A stretch of DNA of 64,000 bases from Thermohalobaculum sp039805905 (GTDB taxonomy: Bacteria > Pseudomonadota > Alphaproteobacteria > Rhodobacterales > Rhodobacteraceae): contig JBDIVM010000014.1 of NCBI GenBank assembly GCA_039805905.1, forward strand, positions 45,912 through 109,911, written 5' to 3'. The notes under the pieces are model-generated. The model made no database searches and was not told where the DNA came from. It saw only the letters and a program-made list of their open reading frames with translations. The first letter of the stretch is position 1. Each line of letters begins with the position of its first letter. Shown here one piece after another: positions 1 through 8,014 of the stretch. The translations under genes were made by a program, and so were the position numbers.

Positions 1-733
1 CCGTCTCGAGCAACGCCAGCATCGGCACCTCGGGCGCGGCGAGATACCGCGCGCCCGTGGTCAGCAGGATGACCGGCAGCGGCAGTACGATCGCCGAGCC
101 GATCAGGATCCACATGCCCTGCTCGACGGTGATCGCGGGGAAGGCGGCGAACGGCAGCGCCAGCGCGGCGCCGACGAACATCCCCAGCCCGACCGCCGGC
201 ACCATGCTGATCTCGCGCAGCCGCCGCACCACCACGTAGAAGGCCGCCAGCGAGATCGCGTCGAGCAGCGCCAGCAGATCGCCGAATACATGCACCGTGC
301 CGAGACTGCCGCTGGTGACGATGGCCAGCCCGGCCACCGAGGCCAGGATCGCGGCCCAGGTTGCCGCCGGCACCCGCTCGCCGAGGAAGACCCAGCCCAT
401 CACCGCGGCGATCAGCGGCGTGGTCGCGAAGACGATCAGCACATTGGCCGCCGTGGTGTAGTCCATCGCCAGCACGAACAGCATCAGGCCGCCGCCCTGC
501 AGCAGCGCCACGGTCCAGCCCCAGCGGCCGATACCCCGGAGCTGGCCGCCGAAGCCGCGGCGGTCGGTCACCGCAACCAGCGCCAGCACCACCAGCCCGC
601 CCAGCACGCCGCGTGCGACCGACAGGGTGAAGGGATCAACCGCCGCCAGCCGGATCAGGAGCGTGTCCGGCGACAGGATCAGCACACCCGCGAGCGCGAT
701 CAGGTATCCCCGCGCATGGTCGGAGAGTGCCAC
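1..733 (-). CDS. EamA/DMT-family transporter, 3' part missing
   Basis: This is an inner-membrane carrier of the drug/metabolite transporter superfamily, probably an exporter of a small metabolite; the substrate cannot be read from sequence. The frame opens with GTG at 733 (V-A-L-S-D-H), the first in-frame start after a stop codon at 748-746, and stays open to the window edge (about 244 codons). It encodes regularly spaced hydrophobic helices, including LIALAGVLILSP, GLVVLALVAV and AAILASVAGLAIVTSG. The motif TTAANVLIVFATTPLIAA is typical of the first EamA repeat, and a second repeat begins before the edge. The start lies 13 bases after the stop of the amidotransferase gene, so the two are probably co-transcribed and translationally coupled. 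The family is clear; the exact start is less certain because no strong Shine-Dalgarno sequence is visible. Confidence 0.85.
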   Translation of the reverse strand, partial: MALSDHARGYLIALAGVLILSPDTLLIRLAAVDPFTLSVARGVLGGLVVLALVAVTDRRGFGGQLRGIGRWGWTVALLQGGGLMLFVLAMDYTTAANVLIVFATTPLIAAVMGWVFLGERVPAATWAAILASVAGLAIVTSGSLGTVHVFGDLLALLDAISLAAFYVVVRRLREISMVPAVGLGMFVGAALALPFAAFPAITVEQGMWILIGSAIVLPLPVILLTTGARYLAAPEVPMLALLET

Positions 734-745
734 CCCAAGGGCCGC

Positions 746-1441
746 TCAGACCGCGCCGAACAGGCGGTCGAGGAAGCCCATGAACCAGGCATGCTGGGCC
801 GCGTCGTGCGCGGTCTGCAACCGGTCCTGCTCCGCGCGGTCCTGGGCACCGGGCTTGCCGAAAGCGGCCCAGGGCCGGTCCTGCCAGCGTCGGAAACCGG
901 CCGGCGTCACCTCGCCATGGAACTGGAAGGCGAAGGTGCGCACGCCGTAGCGCATCGCCTGGTTCGGCCAGCCGTCAGACTCCGCCAGCCGCTCGGCCCC
1001 GGCCGGGATGGCGAATTCGTGGAAATGGCTCTCGGCGAGATGGATCTCGGCCGGGAACCACGCGCGGCCCGCCTCGGTGGCGCGGACGGGGTAGTAACCG
1101 AACTCGTGCGGCTCGCCCTCCTTCGGCCCGACCTTGGCACCCAGGACATGGGCGATCGACTGCGCCCCCTGGCAGATGCCGAGGAGCGGCACCTCCCGCG
1201 CCATGCACTGCTCGATCCAGCGGTGCTCGTCGCGAAGGAACGGGTACCGGTCCGTCTCGAACACGTTGAACGGCCCGCCATAGACCACGCTCGCCGCCAC
1301 CGAGCCGTCCACCTCGCCCGGCGCCTCGCCCCGGAACGGCCGCCGGATCTCCGGTTCGATGTTGCGGCTTCTGAAATAGGTGACGACCCGGTCGTCGGCC
1401 GGATCGTCATTGTGCCGGATCAGCACCACGCGCCGCGTCAT
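746..1441 (-). CDS. Class I glutamine amidotransferase-like protein
   Basis: A 231-residue stand-alone class I amidotransferase domain, expected to release ammonia from glutamine or hydrolyse gamma-glutamyl bonds in the cytoplasm. The nucleophile elbow reads L-L-G-I-C-Q-G-A-Q, supplying the catalytic Cys, and near the C-terminus F-Q-F-H-G-E supplies the His and Glu of the triad (usually F-H-P-E). I chose ATG 1441 (MTRRVVLIRHND) because the protein fold begins there; an upstream start at 1528 would add about 29 residues of low-complexity sequence. Relatives of this length are often annotated as GMP synthase-like or gamma-glutamyl hydrolase-like without a known substrate. It is followed 13 bases later by the EamA gene, which suggests a metabolite processed and then exported, but that link is inference. 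Confidence 0.88.
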   Translation of the reverse strand: MTRRVVLIRHNDDPADDRVVTYFRSRNIEPEIRRPFRGEAPGEVDGSVAASVVYGGPFNVFETDRYPFLRDEHRWIEQCMAREVPLLGICQGAQSIAHVLGAKVGPKEGEPHEFGYYPVRATEAGRAWFPAEIHLAESHFHEFAIPAGAERLAESDGWPNQAMRYGVRTFAFQFHGEVTPAGFRRWQDRPWAAFGKPGAQDRAEQDRLQTAHDAAQHAWFMGFLDRLFGAV

Positions 1442-1572
1442 CTCGCCTCGCTGGGAAAGGAAAGGAAAACCGAAGCACCGGATCATATCCGGGCCGGGGC
1501 CGCGCCGGGACAGAAATCCGTCAGCCAACGTCGAAATCCGCCCCGTGGGTTACCCTGCGGCAACCCGGACGC

Positions 1573-2211
1573 TCAGCGCCGGTTGCCCGGAACGGCGACG
1601 GTGCCCCGGAACTCATCGGTCGAGTTGGTCTCCGGGAACGGCGCCTCCGGCACCGGTACGCCGAGGAAGGCGCAGAGCGGCTCCCAGCCCTGGCGGACCT
1701 CGTAGACCAGCAGGCGCGCCGGCGGGATCGTCCGGCGGACCTCCGCATCATGGGCGCGGAACACCGCCATGGCATGCTCGGGGTCGCGCATCCGCCCACC
1801 GAAGCTCTGCTCGACGATCAGTCGGAAGGCCATCTCCAGCCGATCGCGACGGGGGCCGGGCTCGGTGTCGCGATATGCCTCCATGGCGGGCAGGATCGTG
1901 TTGAGCACGCTGCGGTGCCAGCCTCCGGCCGGGCGCGTGGTGTGGATCACCTTCGCTTCGGGGAAATGTGCCGTGGTCTCGCGCCAGAACCGCGCCGATG
2001 GCCAGTCCACCGCGGCCCGGTAGCGGGCGAAGGCGGCATCCCAGTCCACCCTCTCTCCCCGCACCGCGGCCTGCCAGAACCGCAATTCGTCCGGCGCATC
2101 GCGCAGCGCGAACATGTGGTGGCACGGCGCGAAGCCCAGCTGTTCCAGTGCCAGCCTGAGCGAGTTGGTCCCGGTGCGGCCGAAGCCGGTGCCGATCACC
2201 TGCAGTGTCAT
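1573..2211 (-). CDS. Sulfotransferase-family protein
   Basis: A 212-residue protein of the bacterial sulfotransferase family often seen in alphaproteobacteria. The N-terminus (QVIGTGFGRTGTNSLRLAL) is the PAPS-binding P-loop-like motif of the family, G-x-G-R-T-G-T-x-S-L. The segment HTTRPAGGWHRSVLNTI matches the 3'-phosphate-binding arginine/serine region. The chemistry would be transfer of sulfate from PAPS to a hydroxyl or amine, but the acceptor is unknown and many members are uncharacterised. Its ATG overlaps the stop of the upstream NUDIX gene by four bases (ATGA), so the two are translated from one message. A gap of 131 bases separates it from the amidotransferase gene downstream. Confidence 0.85.
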   Translation of the reverse strand: MTLQVIGTGFGRTGTNSLRLALEQLGFAPCHHMFALRDAPDELRFWQAAVRGERVDWDAAFARYRAAVDWPSARFWRETTAHFPEAKVIHTTRPAGGWHRSVLNTILPAMEAYRDTEPGPRRDRLEMAFRLIVEQSFGGRMRDPEHAMAVFRAHDAEVRRTIPPARLLVYEVRQGWEPLCAFLGVPVPEAPFPETNSTDEFRGTVAVPGNRR

Positions 2212-2681
2212 GGCTTGTCCTCCCTGTCCTGCCCGGCTGCCGCGAAATCGCGCAGCACCTGCACCAGCCCTGGCTCCGAGAGCAGGATGCAGGCATCCCC
2301 GAAGCTCGCCCAGCGCCGCCGGCGCTGCTTCTTCTCGGGCCAGTCGTCGAGCTCCACCTTGACCTCCAGCGGATACATCTCGACCTCGATGTCCTGGCGG
2401 CCCTCGGGCCGGATCCTGACCGCCCGGTAGCTGCCTGCCGGCTCCCTGGCGACCACGCCCTCGACCCCCGCCTCCTCGAACGCCTCCTGCGCCGCGCAGT
2501 CCCGGGCCGAGAGCCAGGCGATGCGGCCGCCCTTCGGGAAGATCCAGCGGCCCGTGCGCCGCGAGGTGACCAGCAGGAACTCGCGCTGCCCGGCGTGCCC
2601 GCGCCAGGGGATGGCGCCGAACTGCGCCACCGTGCCGTCATGCGGAAGACGCCAGAGAATCCGGCGCAGCAGCGTCAGCAT
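2208..2681 (-). CDS. NUDIX hydrolase, DIPP-like, with a degenerate Nudix box
   Basis: A 157-residue NUDIX-fold protein. The core reads W-I-F-P-K-G-G, then about 12 residues, then Q-E-A-F-E-E-A-G-V. It resembles diphosphoinositol-polyphosphate / diadenosine-polyphosphate hydrolases (PKGG...REVWEEAGV). Compared with the consensus GX5EX7REUXEEXGU, the first Glu is replaced by Leu and the Arg of RE by Gln, while the metal-binding EE pair is kept. The protein may therefore bind metal and still hydrolyse a nucleoside or inositol diphosphate, perhaps with altered efficiency. It ends in a four-base overlap with the sulfotransferase-like gene. A substrate shared between them, for example PAP or PAPS by-products, is attractive but is only inference. 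Confidence 0.85.
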   Translation of the reverse strand: MLTLLRRILWRLPHDGTVAQFGAIPWRGHAGQREFLLVTSRRTGRWIFPKGGRIAWLSARDCAAQEAFEEAGVEGVVAREPAGSYRAVRIRPEGRQDIEVEMYPLEVKVELDDWPEKKQRRRRWASFGDACILLSEPGLVQVLRDFAAAGQDREDKP

Positions 2682-2897
2682 CGGTCGATCGCCCTCCCTC
2701 GGTCCGTTCGGCAGCGGCCGCGCCGGACCCTAGACGCCCGCCGTCACCTGCCGCAAAACCGCCGCGCGGCATCCCGCGATTGACAGGGCCCGCAGCCCCC
2801 GGCATAACGCATTCGTCGCCCCAAGGCAGCCTGCCTGTGGGGCGTGTTTGCTTTTGCAGACCTCCACCAACCCGACCGAAGCACAGGAGTTCTACCA

Positions 2898-4088
2898 GTG
2901 ATCTCGCCCGTCATGCCGACTTACGCACGGGCACCGCTCGAGTTCGAGCGGGGCGAGGGGTCCTGGCTCATCGCGACCGACGGATCGAGGTATCTCGATT
3001 TCGGCGCCGGCATCGCGGTGTGCGCCCTTGGCCATGCCCATCCGAAGCTCGTTGCCGCGCTCGAGGCGCAGGCGCGACGCGTGTGGCATGTGTCCAACCT
3101 GTACGAGATCCCCGAGCAGAAGCGCCTGGCCGGGAAGCTGGTGGCGGCGACCTTCGCAGACACGGTGTTCTTCACCAATTCGGGCGCCGAGGCGATGGAG
3201 TGCTGCATCAAGGCGGCCCGCAAGTACTTCCACCACAAGGGCCAGCCCGAGCGGCACCGGATCATCACCTTCGAGGGCTCGTTCCACGGCCGCACCATCG
3301 CCACCATCACCGCGGCGGGGCAGGAGAAGCTGGTCAAGGGCTTCGGCCCGCTCGTGCCGGGCTTCGACCACGTGGCCTTGGGCGACATCGAGGCGGTGAA
3401 GGCCGCGATCGGGCCGGAGACGGCGGCGATCCTGATCGAGCCGGTGCAGGGCGAGGGTGGCATCCGTCCGGCGCCGCGCGGCTTCCTGCGCGAGCTGCGC
3501 GCGCTCTGCGACGCGCACGGGCTCCTGCTGATCCTCGACGAGATCCAGTGCGGGATGGGGCGCACCGGCACGCTCTTCGCCCACGAGCAGGCCGGGATCG
3601 TGCCTGACCTGATGGGCATCGCCAAGGGGATCGGCGGCGGCTTCCCGCTCGGCGCCTGCCTCGCGACCGAGGAAGCGGCCTCGGGCATGGTCGCCGGCAC
3701 CCACGGCTCGACCTATGGCGGCAATCCGCTTGCCTGCGCAGTCGGGGATGCGGTCATGGACGAGATCACCGCGCCGGGGTTCCTCGACGAGGTGAAGCGC
3801 AAGGCGGGCCTGCTGCGCCAGCGACTCGCCGGCCTCGCCGACACCCACCCGGACGTGATCGAGGAGGTCCGCGGCGAGGGGCTGATGTTGGGGCTGAAGA
3901 TTCGCGACAAGGTCAAGAACGGCGATTTCGTCAGTGCGGCGCGCGCGCAGGGCCTGCTGACCGTCCCGGCAGGCGAGAACGTCGTGCGCATCCTGCCCCC
4001 GCTCAACGTCTCGGATGCCGAGATCGCCGATGGCGTGGCGCGGCTCGAGGCGACCTGCGCCGGGGTCATGGCCGGGGCTGCGGCATGA
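2898..4088 (+). CDS. argD: Acetylornithine aminotransferase
   Basis: A PLP-dependent class III aminotransferase of arginine biosynthesis (N-acetylglutamate semialdehyde to N-acetylornithine; it often also acts in lysine synthesis). The 396-residue length is normal. Visible motifs are the N-terminal PTYARAPLEFERGEGSWL typical of ArgD, GIAVCALGHAHPKL, the cofactor-binding aspartate in LLILDEIQCGMGRTG, and the PLP lysine in GIAKGIGGGFPLGA. I chose GTG 2898 because AGGAG sits eight bases upstream (2885-2889) and homologues begin V/M-I-S-x-V-x-P-T-Y. The ATG at 2913 is too far from that site, and 2844 adds an unrelated leader. It overlaps argF by four bases, forming an argDF operon. The 216 bases upstream hold no gene and presumably the promoter. 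Confidence 0.96.
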   Translation: MISPVMPTYARAPLEFERGEGSWLIATDGSRYLDFGAGIAVCALGHAHPKLVAALEAQARRVWHVSNLYEIPEQKRLAGKLVAATFADTVFFTNSGAEAMECCIKAARKYFHHKGQPERHRIITFEGSFHGRTIATITAAGQEKLVKGFGPLVPGFDHVALGDIEAVKAAIGPETAAILIEPVQGEGGIRPAPRGFLRELRALCDAHGLLLILDEIQCGMGRTGTLFAHEQAGIVPDLMGIAKGIGGGFPLGACLATEEAASGMVAGTHGSTYGGNPLACAVGDAVMDEITAPGFLDEVKRKAGLLRQRLAGLADTHPDVIEEVRGEGLMLGLKIRDKVKNGDFVSAARAQGLLTVPAGENVVRILPPLNVSDAEIADGVARLEATCAGVMAGAAA

Positions 4089-5017
4089 CACGCCACTTCC
4101 TGGACCTCGACCAGGTCCCGGCGGAGGAACTGAGGCTGATCCTGAACCGCGCCGCCGAGATCAAGGCGGCGCGGGCGGGTCAGCCGAAACTCCATCCGGA
4201 CGCGGACCAGGCGCTGGCAGACCGGATCGTCGCGCTGATCTTCGAGAAACCCTCGACCCGGACGCGGATCTCGTTCGAGGTCGGCATCCGCCAGATGGGC
4301 GGCGAGACGATCATGCTCTCGGGCTCCGAGATGCAACTCGGCCACGGCGAGAGCGTGGGCGATACGGCGCGCGTGCTCAGCCGCTATGTCGACGCCATCA
4401 TGATCCGGACCTACCAGCCGGAGACAGTCGCCGAGATGGCCGAATGCGCCACCGTGCCGGTGGTCAACGGGCTGACCAACCGCACGCATCCCTGCCAGAT
4501 CATGGCCGACGTGCTGACCTACGAGGAGAAGAAGGGCCCGATCCGCGGTGCCCGGATCGTCTGGACCGGCGACGGCAACAATGTTTGTGCAAGCTGGATC
4601 CAGGGCGCCGAGCGGTTCGGCTTCGAGTTGGTGATCAGCGGCCCCGAGACGCTGGACCCGGACCCGAGGATCGTGGCCGCGGCCCGCGCCGGAGGCGCCG
4701 TGATCAGATTCGAGCGCGACCCCGTGAAGGCGGTCGAGGGGGCCGACTGCGTGATCGCCGACGCCTGGCTCTCGATGCATGACGACCTGACCGCCCGCGA
4801 CCGGCGCCATAACCAGCTCAAGCCCTATCAGGTGAACGCCGCTCTGATGGCGCGCGCCAGGCCCGATGCCATCTTCATGCACTGCCTGCCGGCGCATCGC
4901 GGCGAGGAGGTCACCTCCGAGGTGCTCGACGGGCCGAACTCGGTGGTGTTCGACGAGGCCGAGAACCGCCTCCATGCCCAGAAGGGCATCCTGCGCTGGT
5001 GCCTCGGCGCCTTGTAG
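4085..5017 (+). CDS. argF: Ornithine carbamoyltransferase
   Basis: Cytoplasmic anabolic ornithine transcarbamylase (carbamoyl phosphate plus ornithine to citrulline), 310 residues, the usual length. The carbamoyl-phosphate site F-E-K-P-S-T-R-T-R is at residues 54-61. R-T-H-P-C-Q follows mid-protein, and the ornithine-side motif H-C-L-P-A-H-R-G-E-E lies near the C-terminus. The ATG overlaps the stop of argD as ATGA, so translation is coupled. The leftward gene set just beyond encodes an importer of the same class of amino acids, consistent with an arginine/ornithine neighbourhood, although it is transcribed towards argF and not with it. Confidence 0.97.
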   Translation: MTRHFLDLDQVPAEELRLILNRAAEIKAARAGQPKLHPDADQALADRIVALIFEKPSTRTRISFEVGIRQMGGETIMLSGSEMQLGHGESVGDTARVLSRYVDAIMIRTYQPETVAEMAECATVPVVNGLTNRTHPCQIMADVLTYEEKKGPIRGARIVWTGDGNNVCASWIQGAERFGFELVISGPETLDPDPRIVAAARAGGAVIRFERDPVKAVEGADCVIADAWLSMHDDLTARDRRHNQLKPYQVNAALMARARPDAIFMHCLPAHRGEEVTSEVLDGPNSVVFDEAENRLHAQKGILRWCLGAL

Positions 5018-5074
5018 CGCCGGGCGTGCCTCCGCTGCGGGCGCCCGCAGGGTGGTCCTTCCGGCAGCCGCGGG

Positions 5075-5116
5075 CTTGGTTTCCCGGGTTTGGTTTACCG
5101 GGTTTGGTTTCCCGGG
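5075..5116. repeat. Three tandem copies of a 14-bp unit
   Basis: Between the convergent argF and permease genes, the unit TTTGGTTTCCCGGG occurs three times head to tail at 5075-5088, 5089-5102 and 5103-5116. Copy 1 starts with C instead of T, and copy 2 has A in place of the first C of CCC. Each unit contains the palindrome CCCGGG, with CCGGG in copy 2. Just upstream, 5035-5050 is a perfect 16-base palindrome (CTGCGGGCGCCCGCAG) that could fold as a 6-bp stem. No T-run follows it, so a role as terminator is only possible. No gene is seen in 5018-5139. Confidence 0.85.
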
Positions 5117-5139
5117 ACAGCCAGACGCCGCACCGCGCG

Positions 5140-5877
5140 TCAGCGCATGTCCGGGATCGGCTGCGGCACGGGCACGGCGACACTGGTCCTGCCGCGGTCC
5201 ATGTTCAGGTGTCGCAGGTATCGCGTCTCGACCATCCGGAACAGCCGGGTGACCGCGAACGTGATCATCATGTAGAGCGCCGCGGCGCTCAGCAGCCCCT
5301 CGTAGGACACGTAATACTTGGCGTTGACCGTCCGGCCGACGCCGAGGATGTCCTGGATGGTGATGATGCTGGCCACGACCGAGCCGTGCAGCATGAACAC
5401 CACCTCGTTGCCGTATTGCGGCAGCGCGCGCCGGAAGGCCGAGGGCAGCAGGACGAGCCAGGTGACCTGCCGCTCGGACAGGCCGAGCGCCCGGGCGCCC
5501 TCGAGTTCGCCCTTCGGCGTGGTCTGGATCGCGCCGCGCAGGATCTCGGCCGAATAGGCCCCAGAGTTCAGCGAGAAGGCGATCACCGCGCACCACCACG
5601 CCTCGCGCAGCACCGGCCAGGCGAAGCTTGACCGGACGATCTCGAACTGGGCAAGGCCGTAATATATCAGATAGGTCTGCACCAGGAGCGGCGTGCCCCG
5701 GAAGAGATAGATATAGCCGCGCACCAGCGGCGACAGCGGCGAGCGCCGCGTGATCGACAGCGCCGAGGGGATCGCGATCAGGATGCCGAACAGCAGCGCC
5801 AGCGCAGTCAGGTGCAGCGTCGTCCAGACGCCCCACAGGAACAGGTCCCAGTGCCGGAACACGAGCTCCATGTTCAT
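5140..5877 (-). CDS. Polar amino-acid ABC transporter permease (HisM/ArtM type)
   Basis: Inner-membrane permease of the His/Lys/Arg/Orn/octopine importer family, 245 residues. The N-terminus MNMELVFRHWDLFLWGVWTTLHLTAL is typical. Several hydrophobic helices follow, and the cytoplasmic loop that contacts the ATPase reads E-G-A-R-A-L-G-L-S-E-R-Q-x3-L-V-L-L-P, the EAA motif. ATG 5877 is preferred over a longer frame reaching 6609 because it overlaps the stop of the preceding permease gene by four bases (ATGA) and because homology starts there. The protein would pair with the 5874-6557 product. The gene set stops here without a nucleotide-binding subunit, so an ATPase encoded elsewhere must serve it. 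Confidence 0.93.
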   Translation of the reverse strand: MNMELVFRHWDLFLWGVWTTLHLTALALLFGILIAIPSALSITRRSPLSPLVRGYIYLFRGTPLLVQTYLIYYGLAQFEIVRSSFAWPVLREAWWCAVIAFSLNSGAYSAEILRGAIQTTPKGELEGARALGLSERQVTWLVLLPSAFRRALPQYGNEVVFMLHGSVVASIITIQDILGVGRTVNAKYYVSYEGLLSAAALYMMITFAVTRLFRMVETRYLRHLNMDRGRTSVAVPVPQPIPDMR

Positions 5878-6557
5878 GCGGCCTGCCCCCGGTTCGCCAG
5901 CGTCTCGGCGTGGCGCAGCACGAGGCCCGAGGCCCAGGTTATGGCAAGGTAGATGACGATCACCGCGAAGAAGAACAGGAACGGCTCGCGGGTCGCCTTG
6001 CCCGCCTTGTCGGCCAGCCCCACCAGATCCTCGAGCCCGATCACCGAGACGACGGCGGTCGACTTGATCAGCACCATCCAGACATTGCCGTAGCCCGGCA
6101 GCGCGGCGCGTGCAATCTGCGGCATCAGCACCTTCCAGAGGATCGGCAGCGGCTTCATGCCGAGCGACCTCGCCGCCTCGGCCTGGCCGCGGGGCACCGC
6201 CAGATAGGCGCCGCGGAACGTCTCGGTCAGGTAGGCGCCATAGATGAAGCCGATGGCGATCACGCCCGCCCAGTACTTGGAGATCTCGACGAACCCGCCG
6301 CCCGTCGACGTGACGATGATCGTGAGCAGCCGCTGGCCGCCGAAATAGATCAGCAGGATCAGGACGAGGTCGGGGATGCCGCGGACGATCGTGGTGTAGG
6401 TCCGCGCGATGGCGCCCTGGATCAACCCGCCGGAAATCTTCGCCGCCGCGCCGAGAGCGCCGAGGAACGTGGCCAGGATCAGGGAAATGACCGCGAGCGA
6501 CACGGTGACCAGGAGTCCGCGCCCCAGCAGCTGGGCGAATTCGATCAGGTGTTCCAA
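5874..6557 (-). CDS. Polar amino-acid ABC transporter permease (HisQ/ArtQ type)
   Basis: The 227-residue partner permease of the amino-acid importer. It opens MEHLIEFAQLLGRGLLVTVSLAV. The EAA loop reads E-A-A-R-S-L-G-M-K-P-L-P-I-L-W-K-V-L-M-P-Q, and the sequence IVRGIPDLVLILLIYFGGQ matches the family motif RGIPxLLxLLxxYxG. It lies 88 bases behind the binding-protein gene, with a strong hairpin between them, and overlaps the next permease gene by four bases. The heterodimer of the two permeases is the usual membrane core of this importer class. Substrate assignment (Arg, Lys, Orn or His) follows from the family and the nearby arginine genes, not from a diagnostic residue. Confidence 0.93.
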   Translation of the reverse strand: MEHLIEFAQLLGRGLLVTVSLAVISLILATFLGALGAAAKISGGLIQGAIARTYTTIVRGIPDLVLILLIYFGGQRLLTIIVTSTGGGFVEISKYWAGVIAIGFIYGAYLTETFRGAYLAVPRGQAEAARSLGMKPLPILWKVLMPQIARAALPGYGNVWMVLIKSTAVVSVIGLEDLVGLADKAGKATREPFLFFFAVIVIYLAITWASGLVLRHAETLANRGQAA

Positions 6558-6583
6558 GTCCTTTGATCGCCTCCGGCACCAGC

Positions 6584-6630
6584 GCGCCCCGCGGGGCGCA
6601 GGACTGCACCCTGGCGGCGGACCGCCAGGG
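6584..6630 (-). terminator. Two hairpins between binding-protein and permease genes (attenuating or mRNA-stabilising)
   Basis: At 6609-6630 a perfect 9-bp stem (CCCTGGCGG / CCGCCAGGG) closes a 4-base loop. At 6584-6599 a second perfect 7-bp stem (GCGCCCC / GGGGCGC) has a 2-base turn. Neither is followed by a T-run in the leftward direction. Hairpins in this position commonly protect the upstream binding-protein message and lower permease expression, which fits the need for excess periplasmic protein. That role is inference. Confidence 0.6.
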
Positions 6631-6645
6631 CGCGCGGTTCAGACG

Positions 6646-7404
6646 TCAGCCACCAAAGATGTCGAATTCGAAGTACTTGTCGTTGATCGCCTTGTAGGTG
6701 CCGTTGTCGCGGATCTTCTGGATCGCGGCCGAGAACGCGTCGCGCAACCCCTCCTCGCCCTTGCGCACCGCGACGCCGGCGCCCTCGCCGAAATACTTCA
6801 CCTCGTTGTAGTCGCGGCCGAAGAACTCCCAGTCCTTGCCGGAATCGGTCTTCAGATAGCCGTCCGAGATCGCGATCGAGTCGGCGAAGATCACATCGAG
6901 CCGCCCGGCATTGGCGTCGAGATAGACCTCGTCCTGGGTGCCGTAGAGCTTGAGCTCGACATTCGGCATCTCGGCTTCCATGAAGTCCTGGCCGATCGTG
7001 CCGCGCTGCAGGCCCACCACCTTGCCCGCCAGCCCCTCGGGCGTATCGGCGAAGCCGGCGCCCTTCTTTGCGGCGAAGCGCCAGGGCGTGTTGTAGTACT
7101 TCGTCGTGAAGTCGACCCGCTGCTTGCGCTCCTCGGTGATCGACATCGAGGCGATGATCGCGTCGCACTTGCCTTCCAGCAGCGCCGGGATGATCCCGTC
7201 CCAGTCGGACTGCACCATCTGGCAGCTCTTTCCGATCTCGGCGCAGAGCGCGTTCGCGATGTCGATGTCGAAGCCCACGATCTCGCCCGACGAGGTGATC
7301 TCGGAGAACGGCGGGTAGGCGCCCTCGACACAGATGTTGAGGTCGGCGGCAACCGCCGACGTGGCGAAGGCCGCAAAGGCTGCGGCCGCGACCAGGCGTT
7401 TCAT
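6646..7404 (-). CDS. Periplasmic Lys/Arg/Orn-type binding protein of the ABC importer
   Basis: Solute-binding protein (family 3), 252 residues. A Sec signal peptide MKRLVAAAAFAAFATSAVA is probably cleaved before ADLNICVEGAYPPFSE. The sequences E-G-A-Y-P-P-F, the Asp-containing GFDIDIANALCAEIG, and A-S-M-S-I-T-E-E-R are the ligand-contact segments of HisJ/ArgT/LAO-type proteins. The R in E-E-R-K-Q-R-V-D-F matches the family's alpha-carboxylate-binding arginine region. It is the first gene of the importer operon and lies upstream of the two permease genes. The divergent small gene at 7542 leaves 137 bases for promoters in both directions. Confidence 0.94.
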   Translation of the reverse strand: MKRLVAAAAFAAFATSAVAADLNICVEGAYPPFSEITSSGEIVGFDIDIANALCAEIGKSCQMVQSDWDGIIPALLEGKCDAIIASMSITEERKQRVDFTTKYYNTPWRFAAKKGAGFADTPEGLAGKVVGLQRGTIGQDFMEAEMPNVELKLYGTQDEVYLDANAGRLDVIFADSIAISDGYLKTDSGKDWEFFGRDYNEVKYFGEGAGVAVRKGEEGLRDAFSAAIQKIRDNGTYKAINDKYFEFDIFGG

Positions 7405-7541
7405 GTGGTTCCTCCCTGTGATGAAACGGGCTGATCCGATATTGGACAGGGGTTTTCCTTTCCGTCAACAGATGGTTGAGTGTCCCGGCCGGCGCGCGGT
7501 CCGCCGGCGCCGCCGCCCGGCGTGGCCAGAGGGAGGACAGG

Positions 7542-7889
7542 ATGGCGAACGGGGCAAAGTATCTCTTCATGGTACAGATGGATGTCGATCCGGCGCATGA
7601 GGCGTTGTTCAACGAGGTCTACGACACCGAGCACGTGCCGAACCTCCTGAAGGTCCGGGGCGTGCGTGGCGCCTCGCGGCTCAAGGGCGTCCCCTATGCC
7701 GTGGCGATCGGGGGCGAGATCAAGCGAGCGGACGCGCCGGGTCCGCTCTACACGGCGCTCTACGAGATCGACTCGCCCGACGTGCTGACCAGCCCCGAAT
7801 GGGCCGCTGCGGTCGAGAAGGGTCGCTGGCCGGGCGAGGTGCGCCCGCACACCTTCAACCGCAAGCACGCGCTGCTGAAGCGGATGTGA
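7542..7889 (+). CDS. Small dimeric alpha/beta-barrel protein (EthD/DUF4286-like)
   Basis: A 115-residue protein, MANGAKYLFMVQMDVDPAHEALFNEVYDTEHVPNLL onwards. The pattern of a beta strand, a helix with the sequence Y-D-T-E-H-V-P, and a second strand (SRLKGVPYAVAI) resembles ferredoxin-like dimeric barrel proteins of the EthD or DUF4286 type, which bind or modify small aromatic or keto compounds. ATG 7542 is preceded by GGGAGGACAGG, a good ribosome-binding site. A start at 7476 would add 22 residues of biased sequence. It stands between the divergent binding-protein gene and the sdh operon. Function is unknown. Confidence 0.8.
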   Translation: MANGAKYLFMVQMDVDPAHEALFNEVYDTEHVPNLLKVRGVRGASRLKGVPYAVAIGGEIKRADAPGPLYTALYEIDSPDVLTSPEWAAAVEKGRWPGEVRPHTFNRKHALLKRM

Positions 7890-8014
7890 GGGACGAGAAA
7901 CGCCGCAGACGTTAACCCCTCCATTTCGCACCTGCGGCATTTTCGGTCTGGAAAGCGACGCCGTGGCGTCCTAAAACGTGGCCCACGAACCTCGACTCCA
8001 ACCGGGAGTGCCAC

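Noticed and set aside
3713..5836. 707-codon minus-strand frame opposite argD/argF and the permease
   Set aside because: Overlaps three real genes, no motif, shadow composition.
5140..6609. 489-residue fusion of two permeases
   Set aside because: The upstream part is out of frame with the real HisQ-type gene. The ATGA overlap at 5874-5877 marks two genes.
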